NCBI GenBank assembly: GCA_963720945.1
Contig: CAVRHH010000033.1
Location: forward strand, 248,001 to 312,000
DNA: 64,000 nucleotides
Direction: 5' to 3'
From: Bog-532 sp963720945
GTDB taxonomy: Bacteria; Actinomycetota; Actinomycetes; Streptosporangiales; Streptosporangiaceae
The notes under the pieces are model-generated. The model had not been told where the DNA came from, did no database searches, and was given only the letters and a program-made list of their open reading frames with translations. Each line of letters opens with the position of its first letter. The first letter of the stretch is position 1. Below, one piece after another: positions 46,238 through 54,090 of the stretch. The translations under genes were made by a program, and so were the position numbers.

Positions 46238-46699
46238 ATGCGTATCTCGGAGGCGGCCCGGCGGCTCGGAATGTCACCCCGGATGCTCCGCTACCGCGAG
46301 GATCTCGGTCTGCTCCCGCCGGTACGCGCGGCGAGTTCGGCCCGGGGGCCGCGGCACCGGCAGTTCGGGGACGCCGACCTGCGGGCGGTGACGGCCGCGC
46401 TGCAGCTTGAACGGCGTTACCAGGTCAGCCCGGCCGCCATCGCGTTCGGGCTGCGGGTGCTGTCGGAGCCCGCGGTCCGGGTGGCGGTGGCCGACCTCAG
46501 CCGTCGCCTCGGGCGGCTGCCGGAACAGCCCGGCCGGGCCCTCGACTTCGAGCAGGAGCGGGCCCTGCGGCTGCTCGGCCGGCCTGCCGGACGCAGCGGG
46601 CCCGTTGTGCCTGTCAGGACCTCTGGGGCTGTTGCGGCCTCTAGGGCTGGTGGGGCTGCTGGGGCGGGCGTGAGCGGGACGCGGGGCGGTAGGGCGTGA
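46238..46699 (+). CDS. MerR-family transcriptional regulator
   Basis: The 153-residue protein starts MRISEAARRLGMSPRMLRYREDLGLLPP, a canonical MerR winged helix, and continues with GPRHRQFGDADLRAVTAAL. No conserved effector cysteines are visible in the C-terminal half, which ends in a low-complexity Gly/Ala/Arg tail. It is divergent from ahcY and convergent with the CDF gene, overlapping its 3' end by 59 nt. Confidence 0.88.
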   Translation: MRISEAARRLGMSPRMLRYREDLGLLPPVRAASSARGPRHRQFGDADLRAVTAALQLERRYQVSPAAIAFGLRVLSEPAVRVAVADLSRRLGRLPEQPGRALDFEQERALRLLGRPAGRSGPVVPVRTSGAVAASRAGGAAGAGVSGTRGGRA

Positions 46700-48005
46700 C
46701 CGGGCCGCGGGCCGGTAAGGGCGACGGCTCGCGCTGATCCTGGGGGGCGGGCGCGGGCTGCGGATGTTCATTCCCGGGGGCGGTGGGCTGCGGGCCGGCC
46801 TCCCCGGGGGCGGTGGGCTGCGGGCAGGCCTCCCCGGGGGCGGTGGGCTGCGGGCCGGTTCCGCGGGGGCCGTCCGGCCCGGTGTAGTCGCCCCAGGCGC
46901 GGCTGACGGTCCGGATGGCCGGGTCGGTCAGGTCGGCCTTGGACTCCTGGTAGATGTCCGGCTCCAGATAGATGACCTGGGCCATCGGCAGCGCCGCACG
47001 GACCCGCCGCTCGGCCGCGTCGATGCCCCGCACCACGGTCTCGGCGGTGTCCTCGCCGCGCACCGCGACCTTGGCCGCCACCAGCAGGGCATCGGGGCTC
47101 AGGTGCACCGTGCGCATGTGGATGACGCGTTCCACCTCGGGTCCGTCCTGCAGCGCGGTGACGATCGTGCGCTCGGCCTCGTCGGTCGCGGCCTCCCCGA
47201 TCAGCAGGCTCTTGGTCTCCCGGGCCACCACAACCGCCACCCCGGCCAGCAGCAGTCCGATGGCGACCGACCCGCCGCCGTCCCAGGAGCCGTTCCCGGT
47301 CAGCGTGGCCAGCCCGACCGCGACGAAGGCGAACGCGAGGCCGGCCAGGGCGGCCGAGTCCTCCAGCAGGATGACGATCAGGTCCGGGCCCTTGGCCCCG
47401 CGGATGAACGAGCCCCAGCCGCGGCCTTTCCGGTGCGGATTGGACTCCCTGATCGCGGTGCGCAGCGAGAAGCCCTCGAGGATGGCCGAGACGATCAGCA
47501 CGCCGAAGGCGACGTACGGCTTCGTGATCGGCTCGGGATGCAGGATCTTGCGGACGCCGTCGTATACGGAGTATGCGCCGCCCACCGAGAACAGCACCAC
47601 CGCCACGAGAAACCCGTAGAAATAGCGCTCCCGGCCGAATCCGAACGGATGCTCCTCGGTCTCCTCCCGCTGGGCCCGGTTCCGCCCGACGAGCAGCAGG
47701 ATCTGGTCACTGCAGTCGGCCAGCGAGTGTACGAACTCGGCCAGCATCGACGCCGACCCGGTGAGCAGGTACGCGATCAGCTTGGTGATCGCGATGCCGA
47801 GGTTGGCCGCGAAGGCGGCCAGGACTGCGATCAGGCTCCCTGACCGGCCCGGCCGCGGGCGGGCCGGCTCGCCGCCGGGCTCATCCGGGCGTTCCGGCTG
47901 GGCGGCTGTGGCGGTGGCCGCCGTCGGGGGCGCCGGGGCCGCGGGGGCCCGTCCCGGGGCACCGGCGGCCCGTCCCGGGGCCGCGGAGGCCGCTCCTGGA
48001 GCCAC
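46641..48005 (-). CDS. Cation diffusion facilitator (CDF) transporter
   Basis: The membrane protein has about six helices. TM1-2 with GSASMLAEFVHSLADCSDQILLLVG carries the HxxxD metal site, and LIVILLEDSAALAGLAFAF the second D-containing site; both match CDF zinc/iron transporters. A cytosolic C-terminal domain follows (VIHMRTVHLSPDALLVAAKVAV). The N-terminal 50 residues and the C-terminal 90 residues are Pro/Ala-rich low complexity; the latter include three 30-bp repeats (46771-46860) encoding PQPTAPGE units. The substrate is probably Zn2+ or a similar divalent metal. The GTG start at 48005 is tentative. Confidence 0.88.
   Translation of the reverse strand: MAPGAASAAPGRAAGAPGRAPAAPAPPTAATATAAQPERPDEPGGEPARPRPGRSGSLIAVLAAFAANLGIAITKLIAYLLTGSASMLAEFVHSLADCSDQILLLVGRNRAQREETEEHPFGFGRERYFYGFLVAVVLFSVGGAYSVYDGVRKILHPEPITKPYVAFGVLIVSAILEGFSLRTAIRESNPHRKGRGWGSFIRGAKGPDLIVILLEDSAALAGLAFAFVAVGLATLTGNGSWDGGGSVAIGLLLAGVAVVVARETKSLLIGEAATDEAERTIVTALQDGPEVERVIHMRTVHLSPDALLVAAKVAVRGEDTAETVVRGIDAAERRVRAALPMAQVIYLEPDIYQESKADLTDPAIRTVSRAWGDYTGPDGPRGTGPQPTAPGEACPQPTAPGEAGPQPTAPGNEHPQPAPAPQDQREPSPLPARGPVTPYRPASRSRPPQQPHQP
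46771..46860. repeat. Three 30-bp tandem repeats in the CDF tail
   Basis: Copies begin at 46771, 46801 and 46831 and share TCCCCGGGGGCGGTGGGCTG as their core. On the minus strand each encodes a ten-residue PQPTAPGE-type segment in the unconserved C-terminal tail. Confidence 0.92.
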
Positions 48006-48083
48006 GGAGGCCGCTCGCGGGGCGTCCCGCGGCTGATCCTGTGCTCTGATACCGGCTTCTTTCCCGGACTCCCGGGCGGGGCC

Positions 48084-49220
48084 CTAAGAGATCCGTTCCT
48101 TCAGCTCCTGGATGATCTCGATCGGCGTGGGATCCACTCCAGAGGCGATGCCCAGATACACCGTCGCATAATCGATGAGCTGGACCACGCTGGCGAAGCG
48201 GGGCAGCGGATGCTCCCCCTCCATGGCCAGCTCCGAGACCCGGATGCCCCGGGCGGTGGCCAGTTCGGCCGATGCCGCCTGCCGCCGGGCGACCTGCGGG
48301 TGCGCGGCCGGGTCACTGAGCAGCACGAGCCGCAGCGGGTACCCGGACTCCGCGTCCAGGCGGGTCCCGGGCGCGAACGGGCCGTCGAAGGCCACCACCT
48401 GGTTGTGGCTGGCTTCCGGCAGTTCCCCGGCGATGCCCGGGTACTTGGCGTTCTCGTTGAGCTGGGCGGCAAAGCGCTTGGCCGCGACCCCGCTGAGCGG
48501 CGAGGTGCCCCAGATCATCGGCAGCGAGCCGAACAGGTCGAGCGCGAGCGATTTTCCCGGGTTGACGAACGACTCGCTGGTCGGGCGGCACTGGAACGCG
48601 ATCTGCTCCAGCGCGGCCGCGGTGGCCTCGTAGACGTCCTCCCCCACCTCCAGGACGCCCGCCCGTTCGGCGATGGCGATCAGCGGGATCGACAGCCCCC
48701 ACAGGGTCGAGCGGGGCATACCCGCGGACACCACCGGGACGAACGGCGCCCGGGCCTGGGTGGCGATGGCCTGCAGCGGTGATCCGGCGGCGCCGACCGC
48801 GACCAGGTTCGAGCCCCGCCGCACGGCCTCGGTGGCCACGGCCAGGGTCTCCTCGGTGGACCCGGAGCAGGACACCGCGATCACCAGGTCCGCCGCGCCG
48901 ACCCAGCCGGGCAGCTGATAGCCATGCGAGGTGACGACCTGCATGGAATTGCCGGTGCCGCAGATCGCGGCGAGCACGTCGCCCGCGATCCCGGACCCGC
49001 CCATGCCCGCCACCACGATCGCGCGTGGGCGGCCTGGGTTGGCCACCGGAGAGAGATCCACCTCCGAGCAGGCCCGGACGGCGGACCTGACCTGCGCGGC
49101 CGACGAGGCCACCTGGCGGAGCATGCCGCCCGGGTCAGCGGCCTCGACCAGTTCGGCGTCATCGAGCCGGTCGGCGGCGAGCTCGGCATCCAGACCGGCC
49201 AGGTCCCCGGCGTCGGTCAC
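48084..49220 (-). CDS. manA: SIS-domain phosphomannose/phosphoglucose isomerase (bifunctional type)
   Basis: The 378-residue protein matches the bifunctional PGI/PMI family: the SIS domain with VVAGMGGSGIAGDVL and VIAVSCSGSTEETL, the C-terminal bact-PGI_C domain with NENAKYPGIAGELPEASHNQVVAF and YATVYLGIASGVDPTPIEII. It interconverts mannose-6-P and fructose-6-P for GDP-mannose supply. It begins at GTG 49220, overlapping the Trm112-like stop (GTGA). With manB it forms a mannose operon. Confidence 0.92.
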   Translation of the reverse strand: MTDAGDLAGLDAELAADRLDDAELVEAADPGGMLRQVASSAAQVRSAVRACSEVDLSPVANPGRPRAIVVAGMGGSGIAGDVLAAICGTGNSMQVVTSHGYQLPGWVGAADLVIAVSCSGSTEETLAVATEAVRRGSNLVAVGAAGSPLQAIATQARAPFVPVVSAGMPRSTLWGLSIPLIAIAERAGVLEVGEDVYEATAAALEQIAFQCRPTSESFVNPGKSLALDLFGSLPMIWGTSPLSGVAAKRFAAQLNENAKYPGIAGELPEASHNQVVAFDGPFAPGTRLDAESGYPLRLVLLSDPAAHPQVARRQAASAELATARGIRVSELAMEGEHPLPRFASVVQLIDYATVYLGIASGVDPTPIEIIQELKERIS

Positions 49221-49402
49221 GCCTCCACCCCAGGACGGCGCGCCTCGTCCACCAGCAGCACCGGGATGTCATCGCGTACCGGGTAGGCCAGGCCGCACCC
49301 GGCGGACGTACAGACCAGCTCGCTGGCTTCGTCGTCCGCGCGCAGCGGCGAACGGCAGTTCGGGCAGGCGAGTATCTCCAGCAGCCACTCGTCGAGCTTC
49401 AC
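49217..49402 (-). CDS. Trm112-family zinc-ribbon protein
   Basis: The 61-residue protein has the Trm112/UPF0434 pattern: LLEILACPNCRSPLR, a second CxxxxCG knuckle (CTSAGCGLAYPVRDDIPVLL). In eukaryotes the relative activates methyltransferases; bacterial roles are unclear. It starts at GTG 49402 with GAGGAG upstream. It is translationally coupled to the isomerase gene and lies downstream of manB. Confidence 0.92.
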   Translation of the reverse strand: MKLDEWLLEILACPNCRSPLRADDEASELVCTSAGCGLAYPVRDDIPVLLVDEARRPGVEA

Positions 49403-49460
49403 GCTTTCTCCTCGGTCTTCTGCGTTGTGGGCTGATCTCAGCGGGGCCGCAGCGGCGGGT

Positions 49461-49508
49461 CGGGGCTACGGCGCGACGGGGCTACGGCGTGACGGGGCTA
49501 CGGCGTGA
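49461..49508. repeat. Three 16-bp tandem repeats at the manB 3' end
   Basis: CGGGGCTACGGCGYGA occurs three times head to tail (49461, 49477, 49493). The manB stop codon (49498-49500) lies inside the last copy, so the duplication extends the gene end into the spacer. Confidence 0.88.
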
Positions 49509-50850
49509 CGGTGCGGACAATACCGAGCACCTCGTCGCGCACCGAGGCCATGGTCGCCCCGTCCGCGGCCTCTACGTTAAGCCTGAGCAGCGGTTCGGTG
49601 TTCGAGGGGCGGAGGTTGAACCACCAGTCGGGGGCCATGACCGTCAGCCCGTCGAGCTCGTCGGTGGTGACCCCCGGGCGCCCGGCGAAGGCACCGTGGA
49701 CGCGGGCGGTGGCCTCCGCCTGGTCCGCCACCTCGCTGTTGACCTCGCCGCTCGCCACGTACCGGGAGTAGCGGTCCAGCAGCTGCGACAGCGGGGCGTC
49801 CTGATGCCCCAGCGCCGCCAGCACGTGCAGGGCCGCGAGCATCCCGGAATCGGCGAACCAGAAGTCCCTGAAGTAGAAGTGGCCGGAGTGCTCGCCGCCG
49901 AAGATCGCGCTGGTACGCGCCATCTCCGCCTTGATGAACGAGTGCCCCACCCGGGTGCGGACCGGCATGCCGCCGTTCTCCGCGATGATCTCCGGGACCG
50001 CGCGCGACGTGATCAGGTTGTGGATGACGGTCGCGCCGGGCTCGCGGGCCAGTTCCCGCGCGGCGATGAGCGCGGTGAGCACGGACGGGGAAACGATCTC
50101 GCCCCGCTCGTCCACGACGAAGCAGCGGTCGGCGTCACCGTCGAAGGCCAGCCCGATGTCGGCCCCGGTTTCGGTCACGGCCCGCTGCAGATCGCGCAGG
50201 TTCTCCGGGTCGATCGGGTTGGCCTCGTGGTGGGGGAAGGTGCCGTCCAGCTCGAAGTACATGGGCACGAGGTCGATGGGGAGCCCCTCGAGCACCTTCG
50301 GCACGGTGTACCCGGCCATCCCGTTGCCGGCGTCGGCCACGACCTTCAGCGGCCTGATGGCGGACACGTCGACGAGCTTCTTCAGGTGCTCCGCGTAGCC
50401 GGACAGCAGGTCCTGGCGGGTCCGGCGGCCCGGGGCGGCCCCGCTGGCCGGCACGCCCGCCTCGATCATCGCGCGCAGCTCGGCCAGCCCGGTCTGCTGG
50501 CCGACCGGCTTGGCGCCTTCCCGGCACAGCTTGATGCCGTTGTACCGCGGCGGGTTGTGGCTGGCGGTGATCATCGCGCCGGGGATGCCGAGGGTGCCGC
50601 TCGCGTAGTACAGCATGTCGGTGGAGCCGAGGCCGGCGTCGATGACGCTGGCGCCCTGCGCGGTGACGCCGCGGGCGAACGCGTCAGCCAGCGGCCCGGA
50701 GGACGCCCGCATGTCGTGCACGATAACGACGTCGGCGGCACCGGTCAGCCGGATGAAGGCGGCACCGACCGCCTCGGCGACGCCCTCGTCGAGCTCGCCG
50801 GGTACGACACCGCGGATATCGTACGCCTTGATGATCTTCGCCAAGTCCAC
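49498..50850 (-). CDS. manB: Phosphomannomutase/phosphoglucomutase
   Basis: The 450-residue alpha-D-phosphohexomutase has an N-terminal KAYDIRGVVPGELDE motif, the phosphoserine loop ITASHNPPRYNG (catalytic Ser in TASHNP), the metal loop FDGDADRCFVVDE, the sugar-binding GGEHSGHFYF and the phosphate-binding RPSNTEPLLR. It interconverts mannose-6-P and mannose-1-P (and glucose phosphates) for GDP-mannose and cell-wall glycan synthesis. GTG 50850 is preceded by GGAGG. It is the first gene of the mannose group. Confidence 0.95.
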   Translation of the reverse strand: MDLAKIIKAYDIRGVVPGELDEGVAEAVGAAFIRLTGAADVVIVHDMRASSGPLADAFARGVTAQGASVIDAGLGSTDMLYYASGTLGIPGAMITASHNPPRYNGIKLCREGAKPVGQQTGLAELRAMIEAGVPASGAAPGRRTRQDLLSGYAEHLKKLVDVSAIRPLKVVADAGNGMAGYTVPKVLEGLPIDLVPMYFELDGTFPHHEANPIDPENLRDLQRAVTETGADIGLAFDGDADRCFVVDERGEIVSPSVLTALIAARELAREPGATVIHNLITSRAVPEIIAENGGMPVRTRVGHSFIKAEMARTSAIFGGEHSGHFYFRDFWFADSGMLAALHVLAALGHQDAPLSQLLDRYSRYVASGEVNSEVADQAEATARVHGAFAGRPGVTTDELDGLTVMAPDWWFNLRPSNTEPLLRLNVEAADGATMASVRDEVLGIVRTVTP

Positions 50851-51076
50851 TGTGGCTCGCGCCTCCTGTGCCCCTGCCCGATGCGATGCGGCGGCGCCTC
50901 GTACGCAGCGGCGGGCTGTGTCTCCCGCCCGCTACGAAGCCATCCGGCTACGGCACCAGGTGACAGAGCCTACCGTCCCCGGCGCCCGGCCTCGCCGCGC
51001 CTAAGGCTGCGGGCGTCGCCCCAGCCGGTCCGGGTGATGCCGGCCAGGCGCCGGCTGCGCCCGGCCGGCGCCTGCG

Positions 51077-51115
51077 GGCAGAGAAACTGGGGCACATGGA
51101 ACCCAAAACTCTGCC
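51077..51115. terminator. Inverted repeat GGCAGAG...CTCTGCC between DUF3499 and manB genes
   Basis: Arms GGCAGAG (51077-51083) and CTCTGCC (51109-51115) flank 25 nt that can form an inner TGGG/CCCA stem. It lies 34 nt past the stop of the DUF3499 gene on the minus strand, where a terminator is expected. The GGGCAGAG start recalls the leader of the island hairpin element, but the rest does not clearly match. Confidence 0.4.
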
Positions 51116-51148
51116 GGTAGCGGGCGAGGGTGAGGGTGAGGGCCAGGG

Positions 51149-51562
51149 CTAGGTCGTGGGCTGGCGGCCGACCGGTTCGCCGGACGGGGCCGTCTCCGGC
51201 GGGGCGGAGCGGACCACCCGCAGATGACGGCGCCGTCCCACTTCCACACCCTGCCCGACCGGCTCAGGCCCGGGCGGGCCCGGCGGGCGCTGGCGCTGCT
51301 GCTGCGAGGCCTCGCGGACCGCGTTGGCCAGGGCCTCGAGGTCGTCCACGCTCTGCTGGACGGGATCCCCGGGGAGCCGCACGACGTCCCAGCCGCGGGG
51401 CACGGTGAGCCGTTCGGCGTGCTTCGCGCACAGGTCGTAGCAGTGCGGCTCGACGTAGGCGGCCAGCGGGCCCAGCACCGCCGTCGAGTCACGGTAGACA
51501 TACGTGAGCGTGTAGACCGGAGGCTGTCTGCATGCGGTGCGCGAGCAGCAACGCGAACTCAC
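51149..51562 (-). CDS. DUF3499 protein
   Basis: The protein starts MSSRCCSRTACRQPPVYTLTYVYRDSTAVLGPLA, followed by EPHCYDLCAKHAERLTVPRGWDVVRL. Four Cys/His ligands in two knuckles (CCSRTAC; HCYDLCAKHA) indicate a zinc-binding domain, the DUF3499 signature conserved across actinobacteria. The C-terminal third is variable. GTG 51562 has AGGTGG upstream. It is divergent from the zincin-like gene, as in streptomycetes. Function is unknown. Confidence 0.9.
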   Translation of the reverse strand: MSSRCCSRTACRQPPVYTLTYVYRDSTAVLGPLAAYVEPHCYDLCAKHAERLTVPRGWDVVRLPGDPVQQSVDDLEALANAVREASQQQRQRPPGPPGPEPVGQGVEVGRRRHLRVVRSAPPETAPSGEPVGRQPTT

Positions 51563-51868
51563 CGACCCACCTCACTCACGTGATCAAACTCCGCCGGTAC
51601 GGCCGCGACCGCATCGCAGCGGCTGGGCTCGCCGGGTCGCTGGTACGTCCCCGGGAGATTCTCGCCCTCGGGGGCCGGGTCCCGCAGCACTATCCCGGAC
51701 CAGGTCCGGAATAACCCGGCGTGCGTCCCGTATACCCGTTGACGGTAGCTGGCCAGGGTCCGTAACGCCACCACCCGGGGCACTCCGCACGATCGTGTCT
51801 CCGGCCAGGCCCGGCGGCCCGCCCGGTGTCTACCGGCCGCACCGCACAAAGGGATACGCTCGGTAACT

Positions 51869-52342
51869 ATGCAGGCCGGGGAGACCAGTTCCGTGCCCGG
51901 CCGCCGGCGTATCCGGCGGCGGGACCGGCATGGGCGCGGCCTGCGGGGCCGGCTGGTGCCCACCGACGTGCCGCTGTACCGAAGCCGCGCGCAGCAGTTC
52001 GACGACCTGGTTCTGGACGCGGTCGCGCGGCTCGAGCCGCGGTGGGAGGCCGAACTGTCCGGGATCGAGTTCGCCGTGCAGGAGGTGCCGGACGAGGAGA
52101 TCGTAGGCGAGGAGATCGTGCCGGTCCCGCTGGCCAGGATCGATCCCGGCGAGGCGGACCCGCTCGACGCGGCGGGGGCACGATCCCCGCGGATCGTGCT
52201 GTACCGCAGGCCGCTGCTGGCCAGGGCCGAAGACGAGGACGAACTGAGCGAGCTGATCTTCGACGTGGTGGTCGAGGAGTTCGCCGAACTGCTGGGGCTG
52301 GACCCGGACACGATCGACCCCGGCTACGCCGAAGGGGACTGA
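51869..52342 (+). CDS. Zincin-like metallopeptidase-family protein lacking the HExxH motif
   Basis: The 157-residue protein belongs to the bacterial zincin-like family (DUF1025/MMP), recognisable from FDDLVLDAVARLEPRWEAELSGIEFAVQEVPD and RIVLYRRPLLARAEDEDELSELI. Where the family usually has HEVGHHFG, this protein has VVEEFAELLGLDPD, so both zinc-binding histidines are missing. It is therefore probably not a peptidase. I recall that actinobacterial members next to whiB and DUF3499 are often like this. Confidence 0.82.
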   Translation: MQAGETSSVPGRRRIRRRDRHGRGLRGRLVPTDVPLYRSRAQQFDDLVLDAVARLEPRWEAELSGIEFAVQEVPDEEIVGEEIVPVPLARIDPGEADPLDAAGARSPRIVLYRRPLLARAEDEDELSELIFDVVVEEFAELLGLDPDTIDPGYAEGD

Positions 52343-52442
52343 GCCCAGGCCGGTCCGCGCGCACGGCGCCTCCAGGTCACTGCGCCCCCGGGGTCGCTGG
52401 GCCTCCGGGGGTCACGGCGCCTCCAGGGTCACTGGGCCACGC

Positions 52443-52479
52443 CCCCCGCCCCGCCGGCTCGGCACCGGCGGGGCGGGGG
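52443..52479. terminator. Strong bidirectional terminator between convergent genes
   Basis: A perfect 15-bp GC-rich stem (CCCCCGCCCCGCCGG at 52443-52457 with its complement at 52465-52479) encloses a 7-nt loop. It lies 1 nt before the whiB stop codon and about 100 nt after the zincin-like gene, exactly where convergent transcripts should end. No T-run is present, which is common in actinomycetes. Confidence 0.75.
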
Positions 52480-52755
52480 TCAGACCGCTTCTCGCTTCAG
52501 CCGCCGACGTTCCCGCTCGGACATGCCGCCCCAGATGCCGAATCGCTCATCGTTTTCCAGCGCGAACTCCAGGCACTCGGCCCTGACCTCACATCCCCGG
52601 CAGACCTTCTTGGCCTCCCGGGTCGAGCCGCCCTTCTCCGGGAAGAACGCCTCGGGATCGGTCTGGGCACACAGGGCCCGGTCTTGCCAGCCAAGATCCT
52701 CGGCGTCGTCTGAGCACTCCACACCGTGCTCAAGTGGGACGATGACCTCAGACAC
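52480..52755 (-). CDS. whiB: WhiB-family iron-sulfur transcription factor
   Basis: The 91-residue protein has the four cluster cysteines of WhiB proteins (Cys29, Cys52, Cys55, Cys61), the G-[VI]-W-G-G turn (GIWGG, about 73-77) and a basic C-terminus (SERERRRLKREAV). The FPEKGGSTREAKKVCRGCEVRAECLEFAL core and the neighbourhood (DUF3499, zincin, fbiAB) match the developmental WhiB/WhmD (WhiB2) type. GTG 52755 is preferred because AGGAGG lies 5 nt upstream; the GTG two codons earlier overlaps that Shine-Dalgarno. Confidence 0.95.
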   Translation of the reverse strand: MSEVIVPLEHGVECSDDAEDLGWQDRALCAQTDPEAFFPEKGGSTREAKKVCRGCEVRAECLEFALENDERFGIWGGMSERERRRLKREAV

Positions 52756-52829
52756 ACGCACCTCCTACCCCTTGCGGGGGCCCCCGGACTCACGTCCCTC
52801 CCCCGGGGACGCGTACTTACAACTATGAA

Positions 52830-52859
52830 ATTACACGCGCGTGTCTTGCTTCCCGTCAA
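52830..52859 (-). promoter_or_regulatory. whiB promoter candidate
   Basis: On the minus strand TTGACG (52854-52859) and TGTAAT (52830-52835) are separated by 18 bp, a good vegetative-type promoter. It would give a leader of roughly 70 nt before whiB. The AT-rich -10 region contrasts with the GC-rich flanks. Confidence 0.55.
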
Positions 52860-53024
52860 GCCGGCTAGGTGATATTGGCCGTATTAATGTCCGCTGGTGG
52901 GCGAAAAGTTCCCCAAGATTGCTGCCTATCCGTTGCCGGGTCGTTAGCGGAGCGAACCGATGCGGCTACAGAGCGCAACTGGCCGGGTTTTGCGGTGGTT
53001 CGGCGCGGCCTGCGGGCGGTCGCT

Positions 53025-53069
53025 GACCTTGGCCCGGCAGAGCTGCCGACCTTGGCCCGGCAGAGCTGC
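53025..53069. repeat. Two 22-bp direct repeats upstream of fbiA
   Basis: GACCTTGGCCCGGCAGAGCTGC occurs at 53025 and again at 53048 (period 23 bp), about 75 nt before fbiA. It may be a simple duplication in the leader or a binding-site pair; nothing distinguishes these. Confidence 0.75.
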
Positions 53070-53143
53070 TGACCTGAGGAGGGTAGCGGGGCCGCGGGCG
53101 GGGCGCGGTCAACCCAGGCCGTGCCGCCTGCCAGACTTTGGCT

Positions 53144-54090
53144 ATGCGGATAACCGTGCTGGCCGGCGGCGTCGGCGCCGCGCGCTTCCTCCGCGGCCTC
53201 AAGGCCGCCGCCCCCGACGCGGAGATCACCGTGATCGGGAACACCGGCGACGACATCACGCTGTTCGGCCTGCGGGTCTGCCCCGACCTGGACACGGTGA
53301 TGTACACGCTGGGCGGCGGGATCAACGAGGACCAGGGGTGGGGGCGGGCCGGGGAAACGTTCGCGCTCCGGGACGAGCTGGCCGCCTACGGCGCCGGGCC
53401 GGACTGGTTCACCCTGGGCGACCGCGACTTCGGCACGCACATCGTGCGCAGCCAGATGCTGGCCGCCGGCCAGCCGCTCTCGGCCGTGACCGAAGCGCTG
53501 TGCCGGAGGTGGCAGCCGGGGGTCCGGCTGCTGCCCATGTCGGACGACCAGATCGAGACGCACGTGCTGATCGACAACGGCGACGGCCGGCATTACGTGC
53601 ACTTCCAGGAATGGTGGGTCCGGATGCACGCACGCGTCCCGGCGTCGGCGATCGTGCCGGCCGGGGCGGCCGACGCCGGGCCGGCCCCGGCGTCCTGGAC
53701 GCCATCGCCGGCGCCGACGTGGTGCTGTTCCCGCCGTCCAACCCGGTGGTGAGCATCGGCACGATCCTGGCGGTGCCGGGCATCCGGGAGGCCGTCGCGG
53801 CCAAGACCGCCGTCGGCGTCTCGCCGATCATCGGGGGCGCCCCGGTGCGCGGGATGGCCGACGCGTGCCTGACCGCGATCGGCGTGCCGACCACCGCGGC
53901 CGCCGTCGGGGCGCACTACGGGCCCGGGCTCATCGACGGGTGGCTGGTGGACGACGAGGACAAGGCGGCCGCGGCGAACCCCGCGCTGGCCGGGATCGAG
54001 GTACGGATCATGCCCCTGTACATGCGTGACCTCGCGGCCACCGCCGATATCGCGCGCGCGGCGCTCGGCCTGGCCGCGGAGCTCGCCTGA
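53144..54090 (+). pseudogene. fbiA: Phosphoenolpyruvyl/2-phospholactate transferase (CofD/FbiA), frameshifted
   Basis: FbiA joins the phospho-acid moiety to FO to make F420-0 precursors. The first frame begins MRITVLAGGVGAARFLRGLKAA and contains ITVIGNTGDDITLFGLRVCPDLDTVMYTLGG, GPDWFTLGDRDFGTHIVRSQML, and DDQIETHVLIDNGDGRHYVHFQEW, all normal CofD. It shifts between about 53640 and 53690 (a run of GCC/CCGG). The second frame continues with GVLDAIAGADVVLFPPSNPVVSIG and PVRGMADACL to the end at 54090. One missing base would explain it. The fbiB start overlaps the fbiA stop by 1 nt. Confidence 0.85.

Noticed and set aside
51077..51115. A third copy of the island hairpin element
   Set aside because: Only the GGGCAGAG start is shared; the rest differs and a terminator explains the inverted repeat better.
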